Shown: positions 26,817 to 35,729 of the stretch, one piece after another | Numbering within the stretch: the first letter of the stretch is position 1 | How the letters are laid out: every line of letters begins with the position of its first letter | Source of the DNA: Maritimibacter sp. | Lineage (GTDB): Bacteria; Pseudomonadota; Alphaproteobacteria; Rhodobacterales; Rhodobacteraceae | Reading direction: 5' to 3' | Length of the DNA: 64,000 bases | NCBI GenBank assembly: GCA_002701395.1 | Contig: NZVC01000022.1 | Span: forward strand, 171,575-235,574 | The notes under the pieces: generated by a model | The model's database searches: none | Seen by the model: the letters and a program-made list of their open reading frames with translations, nothing else | Told to the model about the DNA's origin: nothing | Position numbers and translations under genes: made by a program

Positions 26817-28249
26817 CAATGCACCGTGCAGACCATGCAGGGGTCGAAGCTGCGCACGATATGCTGGACGGACAGCGGCGTGTCCTCGTCCTCGCCCACC
26901 GGCGCGCCTTCCAGCGCGGCTTCGACGGGGCCCGGTGTGCCGTTCGCATCGCGCGGGCTGAAATTCCAGGTGGTCGGCGCGACGATCTGGTAGTTCTCGA
27001 TCTGGCCGTTGCGAACGCTGATCCAGTGGCCAAGCGCACCGCGCGCCGCCTCGACCAGCCCCTCGCCCGTGCCTTCGGACGGCAGGGTGACGTCGTCCAT
27101 GAACCGCTGTTGCGGTCGAAGCGCCGCCACCCACTGCTCTAGCAACAACTGCGTGCGGGCGATCTCTAGCAGGCGCCCGGCCACCCGCGCCCGCACGTTG
27201 GACCCGCCCGCAACAAGGTCAAGCGCGGCGGGATGGCCATCGACCACCTGCCGCGCGAATGCGCCGGTTTCGACGGTGCGCCCGTCCAGACGCGGCGCTT
27301 TGCACCAGCTATAGGCCGGGTCCGTCATATCCTCGTCGGGGTCGGTGCGGCCCCGCGACGGGTGCGCGGCTTCGCCCAGCATCCAGCTGTGGCTGATGTC
27401 CTCGCGGATGGCGTCGGTCTTCACCGGATGGCAGGCCCCGTTTTCCCAAACGCCCGATGCCAAGGCGCGCCCCTCGGCCAGCGGATAGGCCCCGAAGGAC
27501 AGATAGCGCCCCGGCCCCGCGCCAAGCGCGGCAAGGTCCAGATCCGCCGCGATCTCCATGAACAGTCCCGCGTCGCCACGATCCCATCCGGTCAGCGCGC
27601 TGGCCGTGGTAAGCTCTGCGAATGCCTCGATCGGGGCGCCGAACAGCGTGCCTTCCAGATACCTGCGGAACGCCGCCAAGGTGCTTTGCATGCGGATGCG
27701 GTCGCGCGCCGAGGGCGCGTGGGTCACGCCGCCCGGCTGGATCGCCAGCGTATGCGGCCACTTGCCGCCAAGCAGGCCGACGATGTGCAGGATCTGCGCC
27801 CGCGCCTCGACCGCCGCACGCACGGCGGACCCCTCCATCGCGGTGAACCGCGCGACGGCACGGTCGTGCCAATCGCGCCCCTTGTAGGCCGCCCGCGCGA
27901 AATCGGCACAGAAGAACAGGTTGAAATGGGTCAGGTGATCGCAAAGGTTCTCGACCCCGTGCAGGATCGCGGCGGCAAGTGCGCCCTGCGGCGCGGGGGT
28001 GCGCCCGGCCAGCGCCCCAAGCGCGGCAGAGGCCGCCGCCGACTGGCTGATCGAACAGATGCCGCAGATCCGCGGCGTGACGGTCAGCGCATCCATCGGG
28101 GACTTGCCGACCATCATCATTTCGAACCCGCGAAACATCGGCGAGTTGGCATAGGCCTGCGCCACCCGGCCATCCTCGATCGCAAGCCGGATCTCGAGGT
28201 CGCCCTCGACCCGATTGAACGGCCCGACCAGCAGGCTGCGTTCGGTCAT
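26816..28249 (-). CDS. hupV: Regulatory (H2-sensing) hydrogenase large subunit HupV
   Basis: A 477-residue large subunit of the cytoplasmic H2 sensor. N-terminal nickel ligands are in RICGICSISQS, where a Gln replaces the His found in energy-conserving enzymes, typical for H2 sensors. The protein ends exactly at the His of DPCMVCTVH, so there is no C-terminal peptide to be cleaved; this also separates HupV/HoxC from HupL. It pairs with HupU and signals to HupT. ATGA overlap with hupU and a 1-nt overlap with hypF. Confidence 0.96.
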   Translation of the reverse strand: MTERSLLVGPFNRVEGDLEIRLAIEDGRVAQAYANSPMFRGFEMMMVGKSPMDALTVTPRICGICSISQSAAASAALGALAGRTPAPQGALAAAILHGVENLCDHLTHFNLFFCADFARAAYKGRDWHDRAVARFTAMEGSAVRAAVEARAQILHIVGLLGGKWPHTLAIQPGGVTHAPSARDRIRMQSTLAAFRRYLEGTLFGAPIEAFAELTTASALTGWDRGDAGLFMEIAADLDLAALGAGPGRYLSFGAYPLAEGRALASGVWENGACHPVKTDAIREDISHSWMLGEAAHPSRGRTDPDEDMTDPAYSWCKAPRLDGRTVETGAFARQVVDGHPAALDLVAGGSNVRARVAGRLLEIARTQLLLEQWVAALRPQQRFMDDVTLPSEGTGEGLVEAARGALGHWISVRNGQIENYQIVAPTTWNFSPRDANGTPGPVEAALEGAPVGEDEDTPLSVQHIVRSFDPCMVCTVH

Positions 28250-29238
28250 TTCTTGTCCCGCCGCAACGTGGGCGTGACCTGCACGCGATCCGCCACCGCG
28301 TTCTCGGCCAGCCGCTTGGGCGTCGCGGCCTTGGACAGCGACGCCAGCGCCATGAACCACGCCTTGGGCATGTCCGACGGAAGCCCGACGGGGATGCCCG
28401 CGAACTTGGGCGTCTGCGAAAACGGATGATGCGGCTCTTCGAACTCGGGGGCGGTGCAGTCGATGCAGGCATACCCCGCCTTCGTGCACGAGCTTCCGCC
28501 GTTCCAGCCGCGGATGTTGCAATCCCCCACCGCTTGCGTGCCGACGCAGCCCAGATGCTCCATCATACAGCCCAGTTGGCCGGGCTTTTCGGCGCTGGCC
28601 TTGTATTCATAGAACTCGTTTCTCGAACAGGCATGGTGCACAAGGTTCTCGGCGTAGAACAGCGGCCTGTTCAGCCCGTCCAGATCGGCCGGTCCCAAGC
28701 TGTCGGCGGCGATCAGCAAAAGCGTTTCCGTCACCCAGTCGGGATGCGTCGGGCAGCCAGCCACGTTGATGACGGGCAATCCCGCCCGTCCGCGAAACTC
28801 GGCCGGAAGGGCACCGCCGGGATAGCTGCCGTCGTACTGCACCCCGATGGCGCCCGACGGATTGCCGCCTGCGGATGTCATGCCGCCATAGGTCGCACAG
28901 GTGCCCACCGCCACCACATGACCGGCCAGCGGCGCCAAGGACCGGACCCAGTCCAGCATGGACCGCCCGGTGCCCGCCAGCATCTGGAATTTCCCTGTCC
29001 CCTTCGGTCCGGTCAGGATCGAGCCTTCGATGCACAGAATGTCCAGCGGCTGCGAGCCGTCCTCGATCGCCGCAAGAAGGCGGCGCACCTCGCCGCCCGT
29101 CTGTTCCGACAGCGAGGGATGCCAAAGGAAATTCAGACCGGCATCGCCCAGCAGATCGAAGACGCCGGGGCCTTCGGCGCACAGCAGGGACATCGTGCAG
29201 CCCCCGCAGCCCGCCGATTGCAGCCAGAGTATGTTCAT
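28246..29238 (-). CDS. hupU: Regulatory (H2-sensing) hydrogenase small subunit HupU
   Basis: A 330-residue small subunit starting MNILWLQSAGCGGCTM, directly with the proximal-cluster Cys motif, so there is no Tat signal and the protein stays in the cytoplasm. Other cluster cysteines are in VGTCATYGG, VAGCPTHPDW and WNGGSSCTKAGYACIDCTAP. HupUV detects H2 and controls the kinase activity of HupT. The ATG at 29238 overlaps the hupT stop (ATGA); an upstream in-frame start at 29295 would lie within hupT. Confidence 0.96.
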   Translation of the reverse strand: MNILWLQSAGCGGCTMSLLCAEGPGVFDLLGDAGLNFLWHPSLSEQTGGEVRRLLAAIEDGSQPLDILCIEGSILTGPKGTGKFQMLAGTGRSMLDWVRSLAPLAGHVVAVGTCATYGGMTSAGGNPSGAIGVQYDGSYPGGALPAEFRGRAGLPVINVAGCPTHPDWVTETLLLIAADSLGPADLDGLNRPLFYAENLVHHACSRNEFYEYKASAEKPGQLGCMMEHLGCVGTQAVGDCNIRGWNGGSSCTKAGYACIDCTAPEFEEPHHPFSQTPKFAGIPVGLPSDMPKAWFMALASLSKAATPKRLAENAVADRVQVTPTLRRDKK

Positions 29239-30557
29239 GCCCCCTCCTCGACCGGCAGGCTCAACTCGAAACAGGTGCCATCCGGCCCCGTCCATGCCAG
29301 CGTCAGCGCGCCGTCATGCTCTTCGGCGATCTTGTGGGAAATCGACAGTCCCAGACCGGTGCCCTTGCCGACGGGCTTGGTCGTGAAGAACGGGTCGAAG
29401 ATCGCCGCGACGTCTTTGTCGGCGATGCCCGGCCCGTTGTCGACCACCTGCAGCACGACATGATCGTCCCGGTCCTTCACACGCAGCGTAAGCGACGGCG
29501 AGGGCGTGTCGGCCAAAGCGTCGATCGCGTTCTGCACGAGGTTCATGACGATCTGCTGCACATGGCCCGGGTTGCCGCGCGCCTGCCGGTTCGACGCATC
29601 CTCGAACGCGATGTCCAGCGGCTGCGGGCTGGTGCGCACCACCCAGTCAGCCGCCGTGCGCGTTGTCTCCATCAGGTCGAAGCTGACCAGCTTCCCGGCC
29701 CCTTCGGAACTGAGACGCCGCAGATCCTCGACGATGTCCCGGACCCGCTCGGCCCCGTCCTTGGCCCCCTCGATGGCGGTGCGCAGGTTGCGAACCGTCT
29801 TGTCCAGCCGCAATTCATCGCGCATCGCCGCCAGTTCGGGTCGGCTTGCGCCCGATTGGACCGCGTCGAAATAGGTCTCGAACCGTTCGGTGTATTTCTG
29901 AAGGGCATGCGTGTTGGCGTAGACAAAGCTGATCGGGTTGTTCAGCTCGTGCGCGACACCTGCGACCAATCGGCCAAGCGAGGCCAGCTTTTCGGTCCTG
30001 ACCAACTGCGTCTGCGCCTGCTGCAGGGCGACGTGGCTGGCTTCCAGTTCGGAATAGGCGCTTCGCAGCTCGCCCAGCGGACGCCCAAGCAGCACCACGC
30101 TTTGGCTGCGGCCACGTTGATCCAGCCGCGGACTGACGCTTATCTCAAGCGGCGTCGGCCCCTCTGACGTGGCAAATTCCGCCTCGACCATGGTCGGCTC
30201 GCGGGTGCGCATAACCGTTTCGATGGCCACGGGAAGCGCGTTCTCTTCCGGCTTTTCCAACAGCGTCACAAGCGGCACGCCCGCCTCGGCCCGCGTGTCG
30301 GCGCCAAGGATCTTGGTGATGGCGCCCCCGGTGCGTTCGATGGTTCCGGTCTTGTCGACGACAAGCAGAAGGTCCGACACCGAAGACAGAACGGAAAACA
30401 TGAACTGGCGCATGTCGTCCAGTTCCCGGTTCTGCTTTTCCAGCCGTTCCTGATAATCGACCAACTCGGAATAGGTACGGTCCATCGCGTCGATGACGTC
30501 TTTCCAGGCGTCTTCGCTAAGGTTTTTGAGTGGATCATCGACGGTGCTTGGCGTCAT
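29235..30557 (-). CDS. hupT: Sensor histidine kinase HupT of the hydrogen-sensing system
   Basis: A 440-residue soluble kinase. An N-terminal coiled-coil region (residues about 20-50) leads into a PAS domain (about 55-165, SSVSDLLLVVDKTGTIERTG). HisKA follows with the phospho-acceptor in VAGVAHELNNPISFVYAN (His near 202), and a HATPase_c domain with NLVQNAIDAL, DNGPGI and GTGLGLSI. No membrane segments, so it can bind cytoplasmic HupUV. In R. capsulatus HupT phosphorylates HupR without H2 and thereby turns hupSL off. The ATG at 30557 follows AGGAGG; the first gene of the regulon. Confidence 0.94.
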   Translation of the reverse strand: MTPSTVDDPLKNLSEDAWKDVIDAMDRTYSELVDYQERLEKQNRELDDMRQFMFSVLSSVSDLLLVVDKTGTIERTGGAITKILGADTRAEAGVPLVTLLEKPEENALPVAIETVMRTREPTMVEAEFATSEGPTPLEISVSPRLDQRGRSQSVVLLGRPLGELRSAYSELEASHVALQQAQTQLVRTEKLASLGRLVAGVAHELNNPISFVYANTHALQKYTERFETYFDAVQSGASRPELAAMRDELRLDKTVRNLRTAIEGAKDGAERVRDIVEDLRRLSSEGAGKLVSFDLMETTRTAADWVVRTSPQPLDIAFEDASNRQARGNPGHVQQIVMNLVQNAIDALADTPSPSLTLRVKDRDDHVVLQVVDNGPGIADKDVAAIFDPFFTTKPVGKGTGLGLSISHKIAEEHDGALTLAWTGPDGTCFELSLPVEEGA

Positions 30558-30838
30558 TCTGGCCTCCTGCCTTGGGCAGGCTAAGGCCCCGAACGGAAAA
30601 CACAAGAAGCCCGCGTCGCCCGGACGGACAGAACCGCGCCCGACGAACCCAACGGATCGGCGCGGTGCGGCCGCATCGGCGGGTCTGCCGGATGGCCCGC
30701 CGCCCGCAGCGCCACCCTGCCTGCAAAAGCGGCGCTTGCCCCCGCGCGCCCCGCCTCGGGCGCCGGTCTTCCCGCCGTCAGCCTTTCAACCACCGGCCCG
30801 TTGCGATAGCCGAGGTTCCGAACCGACCGGAGACCGAC

Positions 30839-31477
30839 ATGAAGCTTTACGTCTATGACCACTGCCCTTTCTGCGTCCGTGCACGGATGCCACTGGGGCT
30901 GAAGGGGATCGAGGCAGAGACCGTCTTTCTTGACAACCACGACGAGACGACGCCGATTTCGATGATCGGGGCGAAGATGCTGCCGATCCTTGAAGACGGC
31001 GACGGCCACCTTGGCGAAAGCCTTGATATCGTGCACAAACTGGATGGTCTGTCCGAGCCCCGCCTGTTCGACGGCGAGCCGAAAAAAGACCTGACCGACT
31101 GGCTGCGCGAGGCTGGACCGGCGATCAACACGCTGGTCATTCCGCGTGCGCCCGACCCCGTCTATCCCGAGTTTCGCGACCCCGACGCCGTGGCCTATTT
31201 CACCGATAAGAAAGAGGCGAACTTCGGGGATTTCGACGGGCTTCTGGCCAAGACAGACGAGAAGATCCGCGAGGTCGAGGCGGCGCTGGACCGGCTGGTC
31301 CCGCTTTTGCCGGACCCCGAAGCGCCGTCGATCAACGACATCTACCTGTTCCCGATCCTGCGCGGGCTGACCATCGTGCCGGGGCTGACGATGCCCGAGC
31401 CGGTCGCGGCCTATACTACCCGGATGTCGGAACGCACGGGGCTGGCGCTGGTGCCAGAGTTGCGCAAGGCGGCCTGA
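30839..31477 (+). CDS. grxB: Glutaredoxin 2 (GrxB)
   Basis: A 212-residue GrxB-type glutaredoxin with a GST-like fold. It uses glutathione to reduce protein disulfides in the cytoplasm. The active site CPFC is at residues 9-12, and the long helical C-terminal domain ends in TGLALVPELRKAA; the length fits E. coli Grx2 (215). The ATG at 30839 sets the family N-terminus MKLYVYDHCPFC; longer upstream reading is not homologous. It is divergent from hupT with a 281-nt gap that shows no other gene. Confidence 0.9.
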   Translation: MKLYVYDHCPFCVRARMPLGLKGIEAETVFLDNHDETTPISMIGAKMLPILEDGDGHLGESLDIVHKLDGLSEPRLFDGEPKKDLTDWLREAGPAINTLVIPRAPDPVYPEFRDPDAVAYFTDKKEANFGDFDGLLAKTDEKIREVEAALDRLVPLLPDPEAPSINDIYLFPILRGLTIVPGLTMPEPVAAYTTRMSERTGLALVPELRKAA

Positions 31478-31492
31478 ACTGCGGCGCTTCGC

Positions 31493-32593
31493 TCAGACCT
31501 CGCTGACCGCATAACGCGACCGGGCCAGCCAGTCCGGCGACACCTCGACGCCCCAACCCGGGGCGTCGGTCACCGTCGCGAACCCATCCTCGATCGGATA
31601 GGGGTTCGAGGTGAAAAGCCCCTCTTGCCACGGGTAATAGTCCGGGCCTTCGATCGAGAATTCCAGATACTTGCCCGCGTTCGGGATCGCCCGCAGCAGG
31701 TGCATGGTGAACATCGTCACCAGGGACAGGTTCGCGGCATGGGGCGTGACGGGAAGACCGGCCTCTGCCGCCATGCGCGCCACGCGCAGTGTGCGGGATA
31801 TGCCGCCGATATAGCAGATGTCGGGTTGCAGGATGTCGACGACGCGGTCGCGGATCATCAGGCGCCAGTTCGCCATCATGCAGTCCTGTTCGCCCCCGGC
31901 GACGTCGATGTCCAGCGCGTCGGTGACCTGCTTGGTCTGGTCGAACTCCCAATAGCGGCACGGTTCCTCGAAATGGGAAATACCGTTGTCGGCCAATAGC
32001 TTGCCGACCTCGATGGCCCGGTCGGGCGAATAGCACGAATTGCCATCCACCAGCAGCGCAGGACTATCGCCCAGCCGCTTGCGGATCAGCGGCACGATCT
32101 CTTCGGTGCGGCCCGGCCATTCGTCGCGGTTGCGGCCGACCTCCATGCCGACGCGGAACTTGAAGGCATCGAAGCCGTGCGCGTCCTGCAAACGGGCGAA
32201 GCGGTCGGCCTCGTCCGCCGGGGTGATGTCGCGCTTCATCGACGACGCATAGGCCCGGACCCGGCCCGGCGTTCCGCCGATCAGCGCGCAGACCGGCTTG
32301 CCTTCGCGTTTGCCGCGCATGTCCCAGATCGCGGTATCGACACCGCCCATCGCCCGCCGCAGGTAGGCGCCGGGAAACTTGTGCTCGCGGTCGCGGACGG
32401 TATCCAGCATCTCGTCGATGTCGGTCGTGTCCATCCCCAGCGCAAAGGGCGCGACCTGCCGGTGCAGGACCTGCGCGGTGATGTCGGCGTTGTAGGGCGC
32501 GACCTGCCCCCAGCCCTGCGCCCCGTCCTCTGCCGTGGCCCGGACGAAACAGACGAATTCGTCGGTGAAGGTTTCAAGCCGTGTCAGTTTCAT
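31493..32593 (-). CDS. Enolase-superfamily enzyme, mandelate-racemase subgroup, substrate unknown
   Basis: A 366-residue enzyme with the N-terminal capping domain (1-120) and a barrel. Metal ligands are seen in LLVDGNSC (Asp), FEEPCRYW (Glu) and VAGGEQDC (Glu). The Asp/His general-base pair is in LQPDICYIGG and TPHAANLS, and a late Glu is in LEFSIEG. The first catalytic motif is KFR instead of the more common KxK. This puts it in the mandelate racemase/acid-sugar dehydratase group; such enzymes abstract an alpha-proton and racemise or dehydrate. It is divergent from the MocR gene and shares its operator region, so it probably belongs to the amine/betaine island. Confidence 0.8.
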   Translation of the reverse strand: MKLTRLETFTDEFVCFVRATAEDGAQGWGQVAPYNADITAQVLHRQVAPFALGMDTTDIDEMLDTVRDREHKFPGAYLRRAMGGVDTAIWDMRGKREGKPVCALIGGTPGRVRAYASSMKRDITPADEADRFARLQDAHGFDAFKFRVGMEVGRNRDEWPGRTEEIVPLIRKRLGDSPALLVDGNSCYSPDRAIEVGKLLADNGISHFEEPCRYWEFDQTKQVTDALDIDVAGGEQDCMMANWRLMIRDRVVDILQPDICYIGGISRTLRVARMAAEAGLPVTPHAANLSLVTMFTMHLLRAIPNAGKYLEFSIEGPDYYPWQEGLFTSNPYPIEDGFATVTDAPGWGVEVSPDWLARSRYAVSEV

Positions 32594-32637
32594 CGTCGGG
32601 CGTCCGCTTCTTCCTGCCGTGCCGAGGCTGTAGATTA

Positions 32638-32662
32638 ATTGGCCCGGTGAGTATATCCATTT
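32638..32662 (+). promoter_or_regulatory. Putative MocR operator, copy 1
   Basis: ATTGGCC, 8 nt, ATATCCATTT, immediately followed by the perfect dyad CCTGATC-TT-GATCAGG (32663-32678) and GGCCAAT (32677-32683). It lies between the divergent enolase and MocR genes, 37 bp before the MocR ATG. The same 7-8-10 composite recurs inverted at 34222-34246. Confidence 0.65.
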
Positions 32663-32699
32663 CCTGATCTTGATCAGGCCAATCCGGGGAGGAAGCGGG

Positions 32700-34175
32700 A
32701 TGAAGCAGGCATCGGGCGCCTTGCTGAGCGCGATCCGGCTGGACCGGACGTCGCGGCGCAGCCTGAGCGTGCAGTTATACATGGCGCTGCGCGACATCAT
32801 CCTGTCGGGCGGCCTGCGCCCCGGCGAGAAACTGCCCGCCACCCGCATCCTCGCCCGCGAAGCCGGGGTGTCGCGCACCACCGCCATCGACGCCGTCGAC
32901 CGGCTGGTGGCGGAAGGTATGGCGGAATCGCGCGTCGGCGCCGGAACCTACATCACAGACACGCTGGAAGCACGGGTCGCTGCGGGGGACGCGCCGTCCG
33001 GCCAGCCGGCCGAGCCGCAACCGCGCCTGTCCGACGCCCTGTCGCTGGACGCGCCCGACTATGCCCGGCGGACGTGGCTGCCGCACGAGGCGCGTGCCTT
33101 CATCACCGCCCTGCCCGCGCTGGACGCCTTTCCGATGGCGCACTGGGCCCGCCTGTCGGCGCGGCACCTGCGGGGCGGGCGCGGCATGGTGATGGGCTAT
33201 GGCCAGCCCAAGGGCTTCGCCCCGCTGCGGCAGGCCATCGCCACCCACCTTGGCGCGCTGAAAGGCATCCGGTGCAGCCCCGAGCAGGTCTTCGTGACCA
33301 GCGGCGCGCAGCAGGCGTTTTCCATCATCGGCAAGCTGTTCCTGACCCCCGGCGACCGGGTGTGGATGGAGAACCCCGGCGCCTCGGGTGCGCGGAACGC
33401 GCTGCTGTCCGAAGGCGCCGATCTTGTGCCGGTCGATGTCGACAGCGACGGGCTGGTGGTGGCCGACGGGCTGGCCAAGGCGCCGTCGTTCCGGCTGGCC
33501 TTTGTCACCCCGTCCCACCAGCAGCCGTTGGGCCATGTTATGTCGCTGCACCGGCGGTTCGAGCTGTTGCAGGCCGCCGCCGACGCCCGCGCGCTGGTGA
33601 TCGAAGACGACTACGACGGAGAGTTCCACCACGATGGCACTCCGCAGCCTGCGCTGTGCAGCACCGATACCGGGGGTCGGGTGCTGTATGTGGGGACGTT
33701 TTCCAAGACGTTGTTCCCGTCGCTTCGGCTGGGCTACGTCGTGGTGCCCGAGCGGATGGTCGACGTGTTCGACCGGGTGTTCCAGTCGTGGGCCAGCGGG
33801 CCGTCGACCGCGACACAGGCCATCGTCGCGGACTTCATGGACGAAGGGCATTTCGCCACGCACATCCGGCTGATGCGCAGGCTGTACAAGGCCCGCCATG
33901 ACGCGCTGATGGACGCCGGGCGGTCGCTGCCGGACAGTCTGCGCCTGCAGGAAACCAGCAGCGGTTTTCACACCCTTGGCGATCTGGCGGACGGGCGCGA
34001 TGAACAGGCGGTGGTGGACGAGGCCGGCGCCAAGGGTGTCATCCTTGCCCCGCTGTCGCGCTACTGCATGCGCCCGATCCCCCGCGCGGGGCTGGTGTTC
34101 GGCTTCGGCAGCGCGACGCCTGAAGACATCGCGCGCGGGATCGAGACGATCCGCGACCTGCCGTCCCTGCGCTAG
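32700..34175 (+). CDS. MocR-family PLP-dependent transcriptional regulator
   Basis: A 491-residue MocR/GabR-type regulator: a GntR winged helix (residues about 15-85, LRPGEKLPATRILAREAGVS) joined by a linker (about 85-125) to a fold-I aminotransferase-like effector domain. The PLP lysine is in VGTFSKTLFPSLRLGY (near residue 335), with the aminotransferase Asp in IEDDYDGEFHHDG. These proteins sense amino compounds through PLP chemistry. The ATG at 32700 follows GGGGAGG; a TTG 30 nt upstream is less likely. It controls, by inference, both the divergent enolase gene and the downstream operon. Confidence 0.9.
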   Translation: MKQASGALLSAIRLDRTSRRSLSVQLYMALRDIILSGGLRPGEKLPATRILAREAGVSRTTAIDAVDRLVAEGMAESRVGAGTYITDTLEARVAAGDAPSGQPAEPQPRLSDALSLDAPDYARRTWLPHEARAFITALPALDAFPMAHWARLSARHLRGGRGMVMGYGQPKGFAPLRQAIATHLGALKGIRCSPEQVFVTSGAQQAFSIIGKLFLTPGDRVWMENPGASGARNALLSEGADLVPVDVDSDGLVVADGLAKAPSFRLAFVTPSHQQPLGHVMSLHRRFELLQAAADARALVIEDDYDGEFHHDGTPQPALCSTDTGGRVLYVGTFSKTLFPSLRLGYVVVPERMVDVFDRVFQSWASGPSTATQAIVADFMDEGHFATHIRLMRRLYKARHDALMDAGRSLPDSLRLQETSSGFHTLGDLADGRDEQAVVDEAGAKGVILAPLSRYCMRPIPRAGLVFGFGSATPEDIARGIETIRDLPSLR

Positions 34176-34221
34176 GCCGCCGGGTCCATTGGCGTGCCAA
34201 ATTGGTCTGGACCGATTGCCA

Positions 34222-34246
34222 AAATGGATATGATGCGCAGGCCAAT
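34222..34246 (-). promoter_or_regulatory. Putative MocR operator, copy 2 (inverted)
   Basis: Read on the minus strand this is ATTGGCC, 8 nt, ATATCCATTT, identical in all 17 defined positions and in spacing to the copy at 32638. It ends 68 bp before the ATG of the FAD oxidase that starts the catabolic operon. Extra TTGGC half-sites surround it: a TTGGC-GT-GCCAA dyad at 34189-34200, and GGTC-TG-GACC at 34204-34213. Confidence 0.65.
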
Positions 34247-34314
34247 GCTATCTTAGCTTTTCCGCAGACCACCGCGCGGGCCGCCGCCTGTCGCGGCCGA
34301 ACCGGAGATGCAAG

Positions 34315-35631
34315 ATGGCGCGCGACGTGGCATTGGGCCCTCGCCAACAGTCCTATTGGCTCGACCAGATCGACCCGATGCCGGCCCTGCCGCAGGTGCC
34401 GCCCGCGCGGGTGGACGTGCTGGTGATCGGCGCCGGATACACCGGGCTGAACGCGGCGATCCAGACCGCACGCGGCGGACGGTCCACGCTGGTCATCGAC
34501 GCGCACGCGCCCGGTTATGGGTGCTCCACCCGCAACGGCGGCCAGATCAGCACCAGCGTCAAACCCTCGCGCGCGAAGCTTGCCGCCAAGTTCGGGGATG
34601 CCCGCGCCCGCGCGATCCGGGACGAAGGCCGCGCCGCGCTGGACTGGATCGGCACGATGGTCGCCGACGAGGGGCTGGACTGCGATTTTCGCCGATGCGG
34701 CCGCTATCACGCCGCGCACACGCCGCAGCATTACGAGGCGCTGGTGCGCGAGGCAGAGACCCTGCGCACCGAAGAGGACGCCGAGTGCTTCGCCGTGCCC
34801 CGCGCCGAGCAGCGGCGCGAAATGGGGTCGGACGTGTATCACGGCGGCGTGGTGTTTCCCAAACATTGCTCGATCCACCCGGCGAAATACCATCGCGGCC
34901 TGCTGGATCTGGCGCTGGACGCCGGGGCGTCGGTGGTGGGCGACTGCCCTGCCCTTGCGATCGAACGCACCGCCAATGGCCACAGCGTCGTGACCCCGCA
35001 CGGGCCGATCGAGGCGCGCGACGTGATCGTGGCCACCAACGGCTATACCGGCCCGCTGACCCCGTGGCTGCGCCGCAGGGTCATTCCGATCGGCAGCTAC
35101 ATCGTCACGACCGACCCCTTGCCGCCATCGCTGGTGGACGAACTGTTCCCGACAGACCGCATCGCGTCCGACACCTGCAAGGTCGTCTATTACTACCGCG
35201 CCACGCCAGACCGCACGCGCATCCTGTTCGGCGGCCGCGTGTCGGCCCGCGAGACGGACACCGCACAAAGCGCTGTCCGCCTGACCGACGCCATGTGCCG
35301 GATCTTTCCGCAACTGAAGGGCCGCGGCCTGTCCCATTCATGGAGCGGCACGGTCGCCTACAGCTTCGACGAGATGGCGCACACCGGCGTGCACGACGGG
35401 GTCCACTATGCCCTTGGCTACTGCGGGTCCGGCGTGTCGATGGCCAGCTATCTTGGAATGCGCACGGGGCAGAAGGTGCTGGGTCGCCCCGAGGGCCGCA
35501 CCGCCTTCGATGATCTGCCACACCCCACGCGCCCGTTGTACTCGGGCACGCCGTGGTTCTTGCCCTCGGCGGTGGCTTGGTACCGCTGGCGCGACACCCG
35601 CGAATGCCGACGCGCCGCCGCGTCCGCCTGA
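34315..35631 (+). CDS. FAD-dependent amine/amino-acid oxidoreductase (DAO family)
   Basis: A 438-residue flavoprotein of the glycine/D-amino-acid oxidase superfamily, closest in layout to PuuB/OrdL-type enzymes. The dinucleotide fold is VIGAGYTGLNAAIQTA (about residues 37-52), followed by GCSTRNGGQIS, a typical FAD-contact loop. The C-terminal FAD motif is HYALGYCGSGVSMASYLG. It would oxidise a C-N bond of an amine or N-methyl amino acid. The ATG at 34315 follows GGAG. It is the first gene after operator copy 2 and lies 98 nt upstream of the transporter genes, so it probably acts on the imported compound or its demethylated product. Confidence 0.82.
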   Translation: MARDVALGPRQQSYWLDQIDPMPALPQVPPARVDVLVIGAGYTGLNAAIQTARGGRSTLVIDAHAPGYGCSTRNGGQISTSVKPSRAKLAAKFGDARARAIRDEGRAALDWIGTMVADEGLDCDFRRCGRYHAAHTPQHYEALVREAETLRTEEDAECFAVPRAEQRREMGSDVYHGGVVFPKHCSIHPAKYHRGLLDLALDAGASVVGDCPALAIERTANGHSVVTPHGPIEARDVIVATNGYTGPLTPWLRRRVIPIGSYIVTTDPLPPSLVDELFPTDRIASDTCKVVYYYRATPDRTRILFGGRVSARETDTAQSAVRLTDAMCRIFPQLKGRGLSHSWSGTVAYSFDEMAHTGVHDGVHYALGYCGSGVSMASYLGMRTGQKVLGRPEGRTAFDDLPHPTRPLYSGTPWFLPSAVAWYRWRDTRECRRAAASA

Positions 35632-35729
35632 ACGACAGCCCCTTCGGCGACTGCCGGGTCGAGGGGGCGAAGCACAACCGGCAAGACGCCGCGCCCGATG
35701 CGGCCACGACCAACAAGGAGGTACCGACC

